DNA of 64,000 nt from Hormiphora californensis. Lineage: Eukaryota > Ctenophora > Tentaculata > Cydippida > Pleurobrachiidae. The notes under the pieces were generated by a model. It did no database searches. It was not told the origin of the DNA and saw only the letters and a program-made list of their open reading frames with translations. A program made the position numbers and the translations under genes. The stretch covers positions 4,158,861 to 4,222,860 of the forward strand of contig CM035352.1 in assembly GCA_020137815.1 (NCBI GenBank), in the 5' to 3' direction. Shown one piece after another: positions 48,908 through 59,782 of this stretch (position 1 is the first letter of the stretch; each line of letters begins with the position of its first letter).

Positions 48908-49195
48908 TGTTATAGTGTGTATTGACACGGTAGTAGCAATACCACTATACATGAGAATCACGCCTCATATAAGGCCTCACCCCATAACCCAGTACTTGTC
49001 TTAATGTCTTAGTGATAACAGTCATGTGATTCTAGATAAGTTTCTGTATATAACTTGCATTCATATTTCTATTCTTCATTGCAATTCACTACAATCGAAA
49101 ACTCGTCTATCGTTACTTTGTTTCCCAACCCCCTGGCATGGCGGTGGAGGTGTGGTATGGTCTGGTCCTTTGGGTGTCAACCTAGTTCTTTAATA
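48908..49195. repeat. Second copy of the 277-bp repeat, with an empty TA site
   Basis: Matches 45009-45285 and then continues TAGTTCTTTAATA, as does the sequence right of the 3.0-kb element (48326-48338). It therefore shows the pre-insertion state. Similarity stops at about 49195. Confidence 0.88.
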
Positions 49196-49230
49196 TTGTG
49201 CACCATGCGTTGCCCTACTAATCATACAGT

Positions 49231-49940
49231 TATGAAACCCGATAGCTGATTTATCGGTCGTTTGAACATTTTGCGCACACATGATATCTGCTAGCTGGGG
49301 GATTTAACACCCTGCTCGCGTTTTAACAGTCCAGTTCCCTTTTTCTCGCGTTTCTCTTGATTTGAATAACAGGCGTGTAAAATTCCAAGTAATAAAAATG
49401 TGTGTAAACACACAGTTCCGTCAACAAGAGAGAGGGGAAACATGTCTGCAACACTTTTCAATGTTATCTCTCTCATAAAAAGTCAAAAGAATCACATTCC
49501 TATCTTTCTCTCTCTCTCTCATTCCCTCTTTTACTGTTCAATATCTCTCACTGTGTGTATTGGCCCCAATCTTGCTCTCTCTTACTCAAATATGTTAGGA
49601 ACAGTTGCAACTAGGTGCCAGTTATGAGTTAGTCTACACACAGTTTGGGGACGTCTGTTGACTATTTTCCAGTACTCCTTGTGTGTTTTACCTTGTGTTG
49701 TCTCTCTTCTTTGTGTGTAATTACTATCGGGTTTCATAAACTATGAACGTTTGTTAGCCTATCGCGTTATAGGTTTAAATCACCTCCCCCTCACCCTCGG
49801 CTGGCGCCTCGGGATCGGCGTCGGGATTTAAACCAGTTTAATCGCCCTGCCGGGCGATTAAACTCCAGTTGGCTGTCCCCAGCTCGCGCTGGGAACAGCC
49901 AACTTCATAACGCGCCAGTCTACAAACGTTCATAGTTCAT
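49231..49940. mobile_element. Foldback element family X, diverged copy C
   Basis: Ends TATGAAACCCGATAG (49231) and CTATCGGGTTTCATA (49724-49738), then a cloverleaf module 49735-49940. Outer stem AACTATGAACGTTTGT and its complement; H2 AGTTTAATCGCC..GGCGATTAAACT; H3 AGTTGGCTGTCCCCAGC..GCTGGGAACAGCCAACT. Loops and TTTAAA boxes match copies A and B; stems differ. No MITE inserted. Confidence 0.72.
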
Positions 49941-50205
49941 TTGAATTCAGTTATGAGTTCATCCATTGATGTGACGCCACGTAGTCTGATAACAATTTGC
50001 ACAAATGTAAGGTGGAAAATATAAAACTAAACAATATATAAAACACTTAAAAACAGGAATCTATAAAAACACAAAAAAGTGACCCTGATACATAAAACTC
50101 AACAAGACCAGTCTAATCATATTTTCCAGCCAGAAGGAGAAAACTAAACTTTCTCAATACGGCTCATAAATCAATCAACCGTTCCTTATACTCCAAGGTT
50201 TTTAA

Positions 50206-51645
50206 TTATAGACCAAAACAAACCAGTTTCTCCTCTTGGAACTCGTGAATCCCAACATGACCCGCCTCCCGTCCAATACCACTCTCCTTCCATCCTCCAA
50301 ATGGATTATTAGCGGAGGATATGGCTCCTTCATTGACTGCTACCATCCCATACTCCAACTCCTCAGAAACCCTCCAGGATTGGGCGAGATCCTGGGTAAA
50401 AATGAACGCTTGTAACCCATAACGGGTGTTATTTGCTAACCTCACCGCTTCTTCCTCAGATGAGAACGAATAGACGGGTGCTATAGGGCCGAATATTTCG
50501 GTGTGAAAGAGAGGTGTTTCGTGGTCCGAGCCGCACATAACCACTCGGGGAGACACAAAAGGAGAAGAGTTGGAGTCTGGTTTTGTGATTGTTTCATGTT
50601 GACTGGTGCCTAATAAGGTTGAAACTCTTTCAAATGCCCGGGAATTAACAAGCGGTCCAACTGAAATACCATCATCCAACCCATTTCCAACTTTCAGTTT
50701 GCAAACTCGTTTCGCCAACTTCTCGACAAACTCACTGTAGAGGGATTCGTGAACCAGGATACGATTGGCAGCATTGCATGCTTGGCCGGCATTCCTGAAT
50801 TTGGCCAACATGCACCCAGCAACTGCCCTATCCACATCGGCACTTTGAAACACAATGAAAGGAGCATTACCACCCAGCTCCAGGTGTAACCGTTTAATTG
50901 TGTCCCCACACTGCCTGTAGAGAAGTTTTCCAACCTCCGTCGATCCTGTAAAACTGAGACAAGCCACATCCTCACTCTCACACAGAGTCTCTCCGAGCAC
51001 CTGTTTGTCTTCTCGTGCACACGGAATAACGTTGAATAGGCCCTCAGGGAAGCCTGCCTTGACAGCAAGTTCACCCATGAACAGTGACGTCAGAGGGGTG
51101 TCCTCAGAGGGAGCGTTGATAACGGAACAACCCGCTGCAATTGCTGCACCCGCCTTACGGGTTACCATGGCAATGGGGAAATTCCAAGGAGTTATAGTAG
51201 CCACCACACCAACGGGTTGTCGGATACTGATGGGCCGCCACCGGGCTTGACCTGGTGTCAGGACTTCTCCCGTTAGGCCTGTTCGAATCTGGGCAGCAAA
51301 ATGGGGAAGGAAACTGTTTCCATATAAAACTTCCCCCTTGGCCTCGGAAAGAGGCTTTCCCATCTCCAGGGTAACAAGTTCCGCGAGAGTGGACGCATTT
51401 TTGGAAATTTCTTCGGACCACTTCAACAGCAAATCTGCCCTGTACGATGGTAAAGAAGTTCGGAACTTGGAGAAACACTCTTGGGCAGCCTGGATAGCAG
51501 CTAAAACCTCAACGCGACCACAGGAGGAGACATCTCCAATGGATTCACCTGTTGCAGGGTTTATGGATTGGGTGACACGTGACGTTGAAACTGCACAATT
51601 CTTTATCAACGCTTTGTTTAGACCAGAGAACCTTTGAAGAGTCAT
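50206..51645 (-). CDS. ALDH5A1: Succinate-semialdehyde dehydrogenase-like aldehyde dehydrogenase, intronless
   Basis: Single uninterrupted frame. I chose the internal ATG at 51645 (MTLQRFSGLNKALIKN), which gives 479 residues and a basic, Ser/Ala-rich leader typical of mitochondrial import; ten more codons are open upstream. The enzyme should oxidise succinate semialdehyde to succinate with NAD(P)+, the last step of the GABA shunt. Family motifs: TPWNFPIAMVTRK, FTGSTEVGK, catalytic Glu in LELGGNAPFIVF, catalytic Cys in RNAGQACNAANR, and the ending NEGAISSANNPFGG..ESGIGREAG. Closest by eye is human ALDH5A1. Two oddities: the conserved cofactor-binding Lys of VVKPAEDTP is Ala here (INAPSEDTP), and the second Cys of the redox switch (QTCVC) is missing (QACNA). 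The gene has no introns although its neighbours have 6 to 16. Confidence 0.85.
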   Translation of the reverse strand: MTLQRFSGLNKALIKNCAVSTSRVTQSINPATGESIGDVSSCGRVEVLAAIQAAQECFSKFRTSLPSYRADLLLKWSEEISKNASTLAELVTLEMGKPLSEAKGEVLYGNSFLPHFAAQIRTGLTGEVLTPGQARWRPISIRQPVGVVATITPWNFPIAMVTRKAGAAIAAGCSVINAPSEDTPLTSLFMGELAVKAGFPEGLFNVIPCAREDKQVLGETLCESEDVACLSFTGSTEVGKLLYRQCGDTIKRLHLELGGNAPFIVFQSADVDRAVAGCMLAKFRNAGQACNAANRILVHESLYSEFVEKLAKRVCKLKVGNGLDDGISVGPLVNSRAFERVSTLLGTSQHETITKPDSNSSPFVSPRVVMCGSDHETPLFHTEIFGPIAPVYSFSSEEEAVRLANNTRYGLQAFIFTQDLAQSWRVSEELEYGMVAVNEGAISSANNPFGGWKESGIGREAGHVGIHEFQEEKLVCFGL

Positions 51646-52215
51646 CGCTATAACAATAACAATAACAATATACATATTTAAATCGCTTTTGAGCTATATA
51701 ATGCTATTCTCGATCCGCTTAAACAGCGTCCTCTCGATAATAGCAAGCTTTCTAAAGCGCTTCATCGCTGAAATAACCTATAGACATTCGTCCTCGTCGT
51801 CATCACTGCGCTGGCAAGCGCAAAGGTGACCCCATCCATCCCCCGAAAAAAATTTCCCCCAAAAACGGCCCGCTTGCTCACAGCTATGAATATGAATATG
51901 AACTTCACAATTTATATCAAGTCAATATAAGAAAATATATGACTCTCCCGCTCTTACACTATACGTATAAAATATAGTTAAAAATTAAGTACATTAATAT
52001 ACGCTTCTAGGCCGAGGCTAATAGCACAACAGCAGTTACCTAAAGCGGGACAAACACACACAGACGAACCAATGAGACGGGTAACAATGAGCTGAGAGCT
52101 AAACGGACAGATAGATTTAACCAGGTTTAATAAATTACTAAAATCGAAAAGAAAAAGGCGAATAAGTTAGTTAAAAATACGGTAGTTACAAAACACCACC
52201 ACACATACACACACA

Positions 52216-52266
<51 letters not shown>

Positions 52267-53499
52267 CTCACACTCAAACTCACACTCACACTCACACTCA
52301 CACTTATACCCCAACACCCAAAAGATAAAGACATACACAAAACACAAATAAGTTAAGTTAAATAAGTTAATTAAAAAATGGTCATCTCACAAGAGAACAC
52401 AAAGGTGCACACACAAACGGACACAGCATACCTAGACTACTTGGAAACAGTAAATCATGTTCAGCACACATCGTTTACATAAAAATAGTAAGATTGTCAT
52501 TGATAAACACATACTTATCATCACTTTCGAAGTGTTCATTTACAGTCTGCAGGAATAACTGCACTTTCAGCCGTTTTCGTAACGGTACACGTTTCTTGTA
52601 ACTGTTTTCTCCTGGCCCATACTCGGCCAATTCTCGACTACCCTCAGACTCTACTCCACATCTCAGTTGCCAAGATCCTACTAACCCATACACCCACCAC
52701 ACACAAACGAACAAGAATACGCACTCAAAAAACCCTAGCTCTGAACAATATGTGGAGGACGTCTCTCCTAACTCGGGATGGTGGTGAAATAGGACGGATG
52801 GTGGAGGATAGGAGTGATGGTACTATCTAGGACAGCTGATAGAGGATAGGAACAGGATGATGGAGGATAGGATGGATGGTGAAGGATGGATGGTGGAGGA
52901 TAGGAAGGATGGTGGGGGATTGGACGGATGATGGAGGATGGGAGAGATGGTGGAGGATAGGACGGGTGGTGGAAAGTTTGACGAAAGATGGAGGATAGGA
53001 CGGATGGTCGAGGATAGGACGAATGGTGAAAGGATGCGACAGATGGTGGTGGAGGATATTTCAGATCATGGTGGAGGATAGGACGGATGGTGGAGGATAT
53101 GACGGATGGTGGAGGATATGACGGATGGTGGAGGATGGGACGGATGGTGGAGGATAGGACGGATGGTGAAGGATAGGACGAAAGGTGGAGACTGGGACAG
53201 ATGGTGGAGGATAGGACGAAAGGTGGAGGAAAGGACGGATGGTGAAGGATAGGATGGATAGGATGGTGGAGGATAGAGCATATAGCATATGGTGGAGGAT
53301 AGGACGAATGGTGGGGGATAGGACGGATGGTGGAGGAAAGGACGGATGGTGGAGGATAGGACAGATGGTGGAGGGTAGGACGAAAAGTGGAGGATAGGAT
53401 GGATGGTGGAGGATATGATGAGTGGTTGAGGATAGAATCTATGAAAGGATTCAGAGGTCAGGATTCAGGAGGTCAGAGGAAATCGGAAGGTCATTCAGG
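51646..53499. other. ALDH upstream region, simple repeats and minisatellite
   Basis: Contains the second 83-bp repeat (51802-51884), a CA run (52200-52263) and a degenerate GGATGGTGGAGGATAGGAC minisatellite (about 52760-53440) next to the LINE 3' end. No gene seen. Confidence 0.6.
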
Positions 53500-53546
53500 T
53501 TACGATCATACTAGGTATTGTATGTATGATATCATAGGAACGGAAG

Positions 53547-56534
53547 TTAGTCATAGGCAATGTTGAACAGGTGAGTCTTCAGTGATTTCTTGAATGTTGC
53601 TACAGACTCTGATTTCCTGATTAATTTTGGAAGTCTGTTCCAGAGTTTTGGTGCAGCAATGCTAAATGCTTTCTCAGTAACCTTGTACTTGCAGTGGTAC
53701 TCCTCTAATCTTGTGTCATCGTCATCTACTCTGAGTTTCTTGGACTTCGCCTGCCTCTTCTGGATCATCTCAGTGATGTAGCATGGAGATTTACCATTAA
53801 GTGCATTGTATACCATTAGGCACATTTTGTACTTGATGCGTTGGTTGATTGGAAGGAAGTGGGATTTCTTTCTCAATTCGGTTACACCTCTTCTGCTGCG
53901 CTGACCGTATATAAATCGTGTGGCCGCGTTTTGGAGTACTTGGAGACGTTTTATATCGGATTCCTTCGAACCAAGGAGTAGGGCATTACAGTAATCGATT
54001 CTGGAGTGTATCAGGGTGTTGACAAGAAGAGTCTTCTGGTTCTTGTTTAGCTTACTAGCTATCCTCCACATGTTTACCAACTGTAGATTGCCCATCTGGA
54101 CTATCCGTGTTACATGCTTGGTCATGTTTAGCTCTTTATCAAATATTACTCCCAGGTTCTTGGCTACTTCAGTTACAACTGTATCCTCATCTTCTGTTAT
54201 GGCGACTGTATCAGGAGCTTCCGATTTATCCCATTTGTTGTTAAGTATCATGACCTCCGTCTTGTTAGGATTCAACTTGAGAAGATTTTGAGCCATCCAT
54301 AGTCTAATATGAGCAACACACTTTTGTACCTGGCTCATAGCTGAAATTAGGTTTTCAGGCACAAAAGATATAGAGAGCTGTGTATCATCTGCGTACATAT
54401 GTATCTTTAGATTGTACAGCTGAGCAATCTTCTCCAGGTCACGGGTGTAGAGTATGAAGAGAAGGGGCCCCAAAATCGATCCTTGAGGGACTCCGATTTT
54501 GATGGTCGTGGTAGCAGATTCGTTCGGTCCGATCTTCACTATCGCAGTTCTATCATTCAAATAAGACTCTATCCATTTGAGAACTCTGCCAGTGATTCCA
54601 TAGTCTTGCTGTAGACGTTGAATGAGCTTAGAGTGAGATATAGTGTCAAAAGCTGCCGATAGATCGAGCAGCACAAGGATCACTTTTGTTTTCTTGTCCA
54701 TCTGTATTAGAGTGTCGTTTACGATCTTCAAAGTTGCAGTCTCACAGCTATGGTGTGAGCGATACGCAGACTGGACCTTGCTAAAAAGTCCATTGCTCTC
54801 AATGTGCTCAGTGAGTTGATCGGCAACACATTTTTCTAGGATCTTGGACACAAAGGAGAGATTAGAGATCGGTCTGTAGCTACTGAGTTCGTCTGGGTCC
54901 AATTCTTTGTTTTTCAAGGAGGGTCGGATAACAGCGGATTTTAAGTTGGCTGGAACCACTCCGTCCGATAGACTACCGTTCACAATCTTAGAGATAATGG
55001 GGACGAGTTCTGTCAGAGAACCAGCTACCATGGTGGATGGAATAGGGTCGAGAGGACAGTGTTTCTTGTTCATGCTCCGAACAGTTGATACAAGTTCGGC
55101 GTCAGACACTGTCCTAAACTTGGAGAGTACCGGGCAGTGATGAGCAGATAGTTCATGGGGAATAGTTGGCAGATCAGCTGAGTAAGCAGGGTCCTCTTTA
55201 ATTGTCTCATAAATCTTCTCGATCTTGGATTTAAAGTAGTCCATCATCTTGTCTGGAAGCTTCTCAGGCTCATCTGTGGTTGGTAACTGCTTTGGAACTT
55301 TCTCTTTGCCAAGAAGATAGTTAAGGATCTGATAGGTAGCAGCAGGATTACCTTCAGCGGCTTCAAGGCGTATTTGGAAGAACATTCTTCTGGCTCGAGT
55401 GAAAACAAGCTTTGCAGCACGGATTTCAGTGATAAACTCCTTCTCTGCATCTAGCACTTTGTCGTGGGGGACGGGTTTGCCCTTGTTTTTCTTTTGTAGG
55501 GCTTGTTTAAGGGTTTTCCTGTATCTTCGCTCAGCCTTCCTACGCCTTCTAAGGGCATTATAGCACTCTTGGTTGAACCACTGTGGTTTGCTGGAGAGTT
55601 TGATGTCTTTATCCTCAATCGGTGCCAGTTCATCTAGTATCTGTACAAGAGTAGTGTTATAGAGTTCAACACATTCCTCAACGGTCTTTGGAAGAGGTTG
55701 TTTACAGAGTTTAGATTGGAGTATGTAGGTTTTCAGGGTTTCAATCGATAGTTTCTTCAATGATCGTCCAGTAACTTTCTTGGAGATTAGCTTCCTGTTC
55801 GCTGACCCACAATGTAGATGAAAGTCAACGAGAAAGTGGTCTGGAGCCTCGGGGGTCGGGATAACATTCACAGAGCTTACAATGGGGACATCCTTCGTCA
55901 AAACAAGGTCCAGGGTTCCTCCTAGGATATGGGTGGGTTCTTGAACATGCTGGATCCATCCATGGTCTTCCAAGGTTTGCAGGAAACCGTTTGCAAGAGT
56001 GCATGTAGGCTTTTCGATGTGTATATTGAAATCCCCGGTTATCATCAAATGGCCAGACTTCGAAGAGAAAGAGGACAAGAAAGCTTCAAAATCATCCAGA
56101 AACTGTATCTGCTTAGGTTGGTTTGGAGGGCGGTAGATTACTGCTATTCTTGTGAGATCAATACCTGGACCGTAAATAGTGGCTTCAAGAAGCTCAAAGG
56201 TTAGGAACTTTTTCTTCGGTTTACATTTCTTTACATTTATTCCATCCCTATAAATGAGTGCCACGCCCCCACCTCTGCTACCTCTAGCCACATTGAGTAA
56301 ATTGAAGTTCAGCTCAGCGATTTCTCTTGAGAGGGCTTCATCATTAGGGGATAACCAGGACTCAGTAATGCATAGTACATCTAGTTCCTGTTCAGCGGCT
56401 AGAATAAGTACTTCTTCAGTTTTGTTTCGCAGTGAGCAGCAATTAAGATTACCGATGCGAAGATAAGGGACATTGAGCAGATCTAGTTTTTTGATTGTAA
56501 CTGCTGCAACTGTTGGCGGACAGGGCACAATCTA
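53547..56534 (-). CDS. LINE ORF2: APE endonuclease and reverse transcriptase
   Basis: Open for about 995 codons in the -1 frame relative to ORF1. The frame opens after a TAG just above 56534 and has no ATG before the endonuclease. Endonuclease motifs are all present: NLNCCSLRNK, CITESWL, AVIYRPPN, ITGDFN, TLDLVLT and PDHFLVDF. RT blocks follow: SYRPISNLSFVSKILEK, LLDLSAAFDTISH, GVPQGSILGPLLF and the catalytic YADD (HMYADDTQLS). The C-terminus ends KTHLFNIAYD. With no ATG before the first catalytic blocks, expression probably depends on frameshifting or reinitiation at the ORF1 end. The product nicks target DNA and primes reverse transcription there. Confidence 0.88.
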
Positions 56535-57937
56535 TCTCCACTGTGGTGACGGCTGGCCTCGGATTTGAAAGTATCAGAACTACTGCAGTTAATACAAAAC
56601 AGTTTTTCCCTATCGGTACAATCCTTGACATCGTGATTATCTCCACAAAGTTTGCAAACTAGTACTGAGCTGGTGCACTCAGTGGTCCTGTGGTTGAAAC
56701 GGTGGCATTTAATACACTGTGGAATGTGGAAACGTTCCACAACATTAAGTCGGGATGTTGCATAGTATATTTTACCGGCGTCAAGGAGACGCTGTTGTGC
56801 GGGAATCGGTAGACGCAGGCCAATGGTACATTTATCCTTATTCCGGTAGTGACTTTTGATGTACACGATGGTTACCTCTTCAGTCTTGAGCCATGGGTTT
56901 TTGAGTTGGAGCATGGTTAGCACTTTATCCTTAGCTTGGTCGTTTGACAAGGATTCGATGTTTTCAGGTACATTCAGTATAGTCACTTTAGCAGTGGAGG
57001 ATAGAGTGGTAACTGTTGCATCTTTAGGTATCGCCTCTGTGACTAGCTGTATTACTGCCTCAATGTTAGTAGATTCAGGGAATCCAATCTTGATCTCTGC
57101 AGCATTTTTTGTGTCAAGGAACAGCATAGGTGTCTCGGCAAGGCAGTCACTTACAGACTTGGCTGTTTTACTGGAGTCGTTAACGCCGCAAGAAATAAGC
57201 AGCTTATGCACTCTCTCACGGGGTTGTGATTGGGTGGGGGTTTGTTGCTGGGTTTGTTTAGTTCTAGCCTGGGGATGAGCTTGGGGTTGTGGAGCTGCGG
57301 CAGTTGAATCAATTGCACTTGTGGCAGGTGTATTGATGTTCAAAGCATCCGAGTAGTTTGCTCTGTTACCTTGGGGAGTAGCAATGTCTGTAGGCGCGTT
57401 TTCAGCTCGAGTGTGTTGCTGGGTGACGGTTTTAGTAGGAGCAGTTGCAGTAGAGGCGAAGATGCGGGCAGCGTTTTCAGCTATTTTATTGAATAATGCG
57501 CTGTCGGGTTGCATCAGTTGGGCGAAAACTAGACAAACAGGGCAAGACCAACCAGGGGCGTTATAAACACCATCGGTAATAGGGATGGACCCTTTTGCAA
57601 TAGAGAGGAAATTAAGGCCAACGCAGTCTGCATGATAGTGAGTATTGCAGGAATAGCAGTGTACGAGACCAGAGCTACCGGGTTCAGTAGGGTTTTTGCC
57701 ACATAGGCATTTCCTTGACGCCGAGGTGAGTATATGAGGCGTTTGGGTTGGGTCGCTCATGATGTTGGGAACGGGACTTGGGGTGGAGAATAGTCCGGGT
57801 GTAGTCCCAGGGTTACATTGGGGGTCGATGTTTTTACGTACCGGTGTTGTAGTGAAACTGATCTCAGAGAACTCTTTACCGTTCCGTAGTCCGCTCGTCA
57901 ACTCAGGAGTTGGACTGCTTCTTTGGCCGTCCATCAT
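56483..57937 (-). CDS. LINE ORF1: PHD finger and CCHC-type zinc-knuckle protein
   Basis: Starts at tandem ATGs (57937) and ends at TAG (56483-56485), about 484 residues. Residues of roughly 50-115 form a PHD-type finger (CLCGK, VHCYSCNTHYHADCVGL, GWSCPVCL). A Gln/Thr/Pro-rich linker follows, then an RRM-like middle and three C-terminal zinc knuckles (CIKCHRFNHRTTEC, CKLCGDNHDVKDC, CINCSSS). Such ORF1 proteins bind the element RNA; the PHD finger may read histone tails. The final codons overlap ORF2 and include an A AAA AAC heptamer just before the stop. Confidence 0.85.
   Translation of the reverse strand: MMDGQRSSPTPELTSGLRNGKEFSEISFTTTPVRKNIDPQCNPGTTPGLFSTPSPVPNIMSDPTQTPHILTSASRKCLCGKNPTEPGSSGLVHCYSCNTHYHADCVGLNFLSIAKGSIPITDGVYNAPGWSCPVCLVFAQLMQPDSALFNKIAENAARIFASTATAPTKTVTQQHTRAENAPTDIATPQGNRANYSDALNINTPATSAIDSTAAAPQPQAHPQARTKQTQQQTPTQSQPRERVHKLLISCGVNDSSKTAKSVSDCLAETPMLFLDTKNAAEIKIGFPESTNIEAVIQLVTEAIPKDATVTTLSSTAKVTILNVPENIESLSNDQAKDKVLTMLQLKNPWLKTEEVTIVYIKSHYRNKDKCTIGLRLPIPAQQRLLDAGKIYYATSRLNVVERFHIPQCIKCHRFNHRTTECTSSVLVCKLCGDNHDVKDCTDREKLFCINCSSSDTFKSEASRHHSGDRLCPVRQQLQQLQSKN
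56486..56492 (-). promoter_or_regulatory. Putative -1 ribosomal frameshift heptamer A AAA AAC
   Basis: Reading the minus strand, ORF1 ends TCA AAA AAC TAG. The heptamer A AAA AAC fits X XXY YYZ in the ORF1 frame and lies directly before the stop. A -1 slip after AAC continues CTA GAT CTG, exactly the ORF2 frame. I could not compute a downstream pseudoknot. Confidence 0.6.
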
Positions 57938-58060
57938 CTTCACGACTATCGATGTCGACTTACAGAGACTATCAATATCGGGTCTCTCGTCAGATAGGTT
58001 GGCTTATGTTACGGGTTCGTCACCTCCCCCGTAACTTTATTTGCTAGATGCCATCACCTA

Positions 58061-59782
58061 TCTCAAATTAATTTGTTTAAAGTAGTGTTGAAAAGTTTGA
58101 AACTATTCCAAAAAGATGTTTTAAGTTTTTAAATTTCATGTAGGGCGGAAAGCTGACGGCTGTAAACCTTGCTTTAAGAGCGTTTCCGCCGTTTTTCTTA
58201 GTGGCCATACGCACAGCGCCCCACATGCGTCGTTCCCAGCGTCCAAAACCAACAATGTGTGCTTTTTCGTGCGTTTTGGACGCTGTGAACCACGCATGGG
58301 CTACGCTAGAACGAAGCCAATATGACGGAGCACCACTATTATACGCATAAGGCAGCGCTTTTCAATCCAAAAACGGAAAAAGTCACAAAAAAGTTACAAA
58401 AAATATTTCTTAAAAATTTTTTTTTTTTATTTGTCCCGCGCGGCGTCGGCGAGCCATTGCTAAAAAGCGCGTCACGGTTAAGCAGCGCCTTCTACAAAAA
58501 CTAGCGCCTCACGTTTCAAGTCATACAGTTTTCGCCTGTTTAGGGAGCTTTTGGCACAGCCAGACACTGACAGCACGGGTGAGTGTTGTACTACTTCATT
58601 TTACATCATATTTTGATATTCAGAAAGAAACTGATTTCAACAGCTTAGGAAACGTAAACTCATTTGTTTACAATTACACATCACAATATTTTGCACTGCT
58701 TAAACAATCTTCAACTTATCAAATTTCAACTGTTCCAATTCCAATTATACTGCAGTTATACCGGGGAGATATATAACCCGGCATTAAACTGATGGATTTT
58801 AACAAACAAACAAATGAAAACAGTTCACGTACATTCTGTGTGACTTTGGCAAACTTGTCAGATGTAGTTTGTAATTACACCGGACCACTAATTTCAGAAA
58901 ATTAGAAAAGGACCAGGTACAAATGACAATGGCCAACCGTACAGAAGAAAAAGTATTACTAACTGTACTCTTATTTTATAATCACTCTCAATTCATGATC
59001 AGTTTACTCAAAGTTTAAACTGTTTAAAGAATTTCAATCTTATATCTGCTGAATACTAATAACTCTCGGTGTATAAATTAATGAGAACACACTTGTGTAC
59101 AGTTGGATCCCGATTTACCGGGGGGATGCTCGGAGGGGAAGTGTTTTTTCCCGGTAAATCGGGGTCCGACTGTACTACATATTATAAAGGGAAAAAACAA
59201 TAACACAGTTTTATGAAACTGGTAGATATGGTTGTTGAGCCAAATAAATTAATCCATTCATTAAAGCTGCAAGAGCAGTTATACTTCCTCAACTGCTAGA
59301 GCAGTGCTTCCTCAATCACTCACTATTTATCTTTCACTGAATATATGCAGATCTCCGAACTAGCAGCAGTAGGACTGCAAGTATAGTTTCACATCATCAT
59401 CGTTGAGTGCAATCCAAGAAATAATATGCTTTAGAAGGAAAATCGATTAATATATTACTATCGTCCACGTGGTTGAACCACTGGTTCATTAGGGTTCATT
59501 AGGGTAGGATCTGAACTCAGTAATTTGCACAATAAATATCACTGTCATTTGGTTGCCCCATCATTCTCTCTTATATCTCTCACTTTCTGAAACACCACTT
59601 AACATTGTCTCCAATTACTATGCTGAGATGATGAGTTTCTGAGTTTCTCTCTGTTTATGGGGGCGCTGGAACAGAGTCTCTCTCTGTTTATGCACTGGAA
59701 CAACTACACACACTTTTGTCAGCTCCCACCGTTCTTTGAAGCAGTTCAAGTATTAATTTTGGTAGAAAAATAAAAAGCATTT
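58061..59782. other. Spacer between the LINE and the SAM gene
   Basis: Holds an imperfect inverted pair at about 58219-58300 (CAGCGTCCAAAAC with GTTTTGGACGCTG, CATGCGT with ACGCATG). No gene. Confidence 0.55.
59100..59172. mobile_element. 73-bp TA-flanked MITE
   Basis: CAGTTGGATCCCGATTTACC and CCCGGTAAATCGGGGTCCGACTG-type ends; TA at 59098-59099 and 59173-59174. Related half-copies with GTTAAATCGGGGTCCGACTG lie at about 62105-62176. The class resembles pogo/Tigger-type Tc1/mariner MITEs. Confidence 0.7.

Larger units (their letters stand above)
53500..58060 (-). mobile_element. Non-LTR retrotransposon (CR1/L2/Jockey-like LINE), both ORFs open
   Basis: Minus-strand LINE with a short leader (about 58060-57938), ORF1 (PHD plus zinc knuckles) and ORF2 (endonuclease plus reverse transcriptase). 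Neither frame has an internal stop. Ends are approximate: the 3' side runs into repeated GAATCCTGACCTC-like text and then a 19-base-type minisatellite (52760-53440). I saw no clear target duplication. Clade placement rests on the APE-type endonuclease, the YADD RT motif and a PHD finger in ORF1; a phylogeny is needed for the exact clade. Confidence 0.85.

Noticed and set aside
52760-53440. Frames in the GGATGGTGGAGGATAGGAC minisatellite as a Pro/Ser-rich protein
   Set aside because: Repeat translation only; the array lies outside any gene next to the LINE tail.
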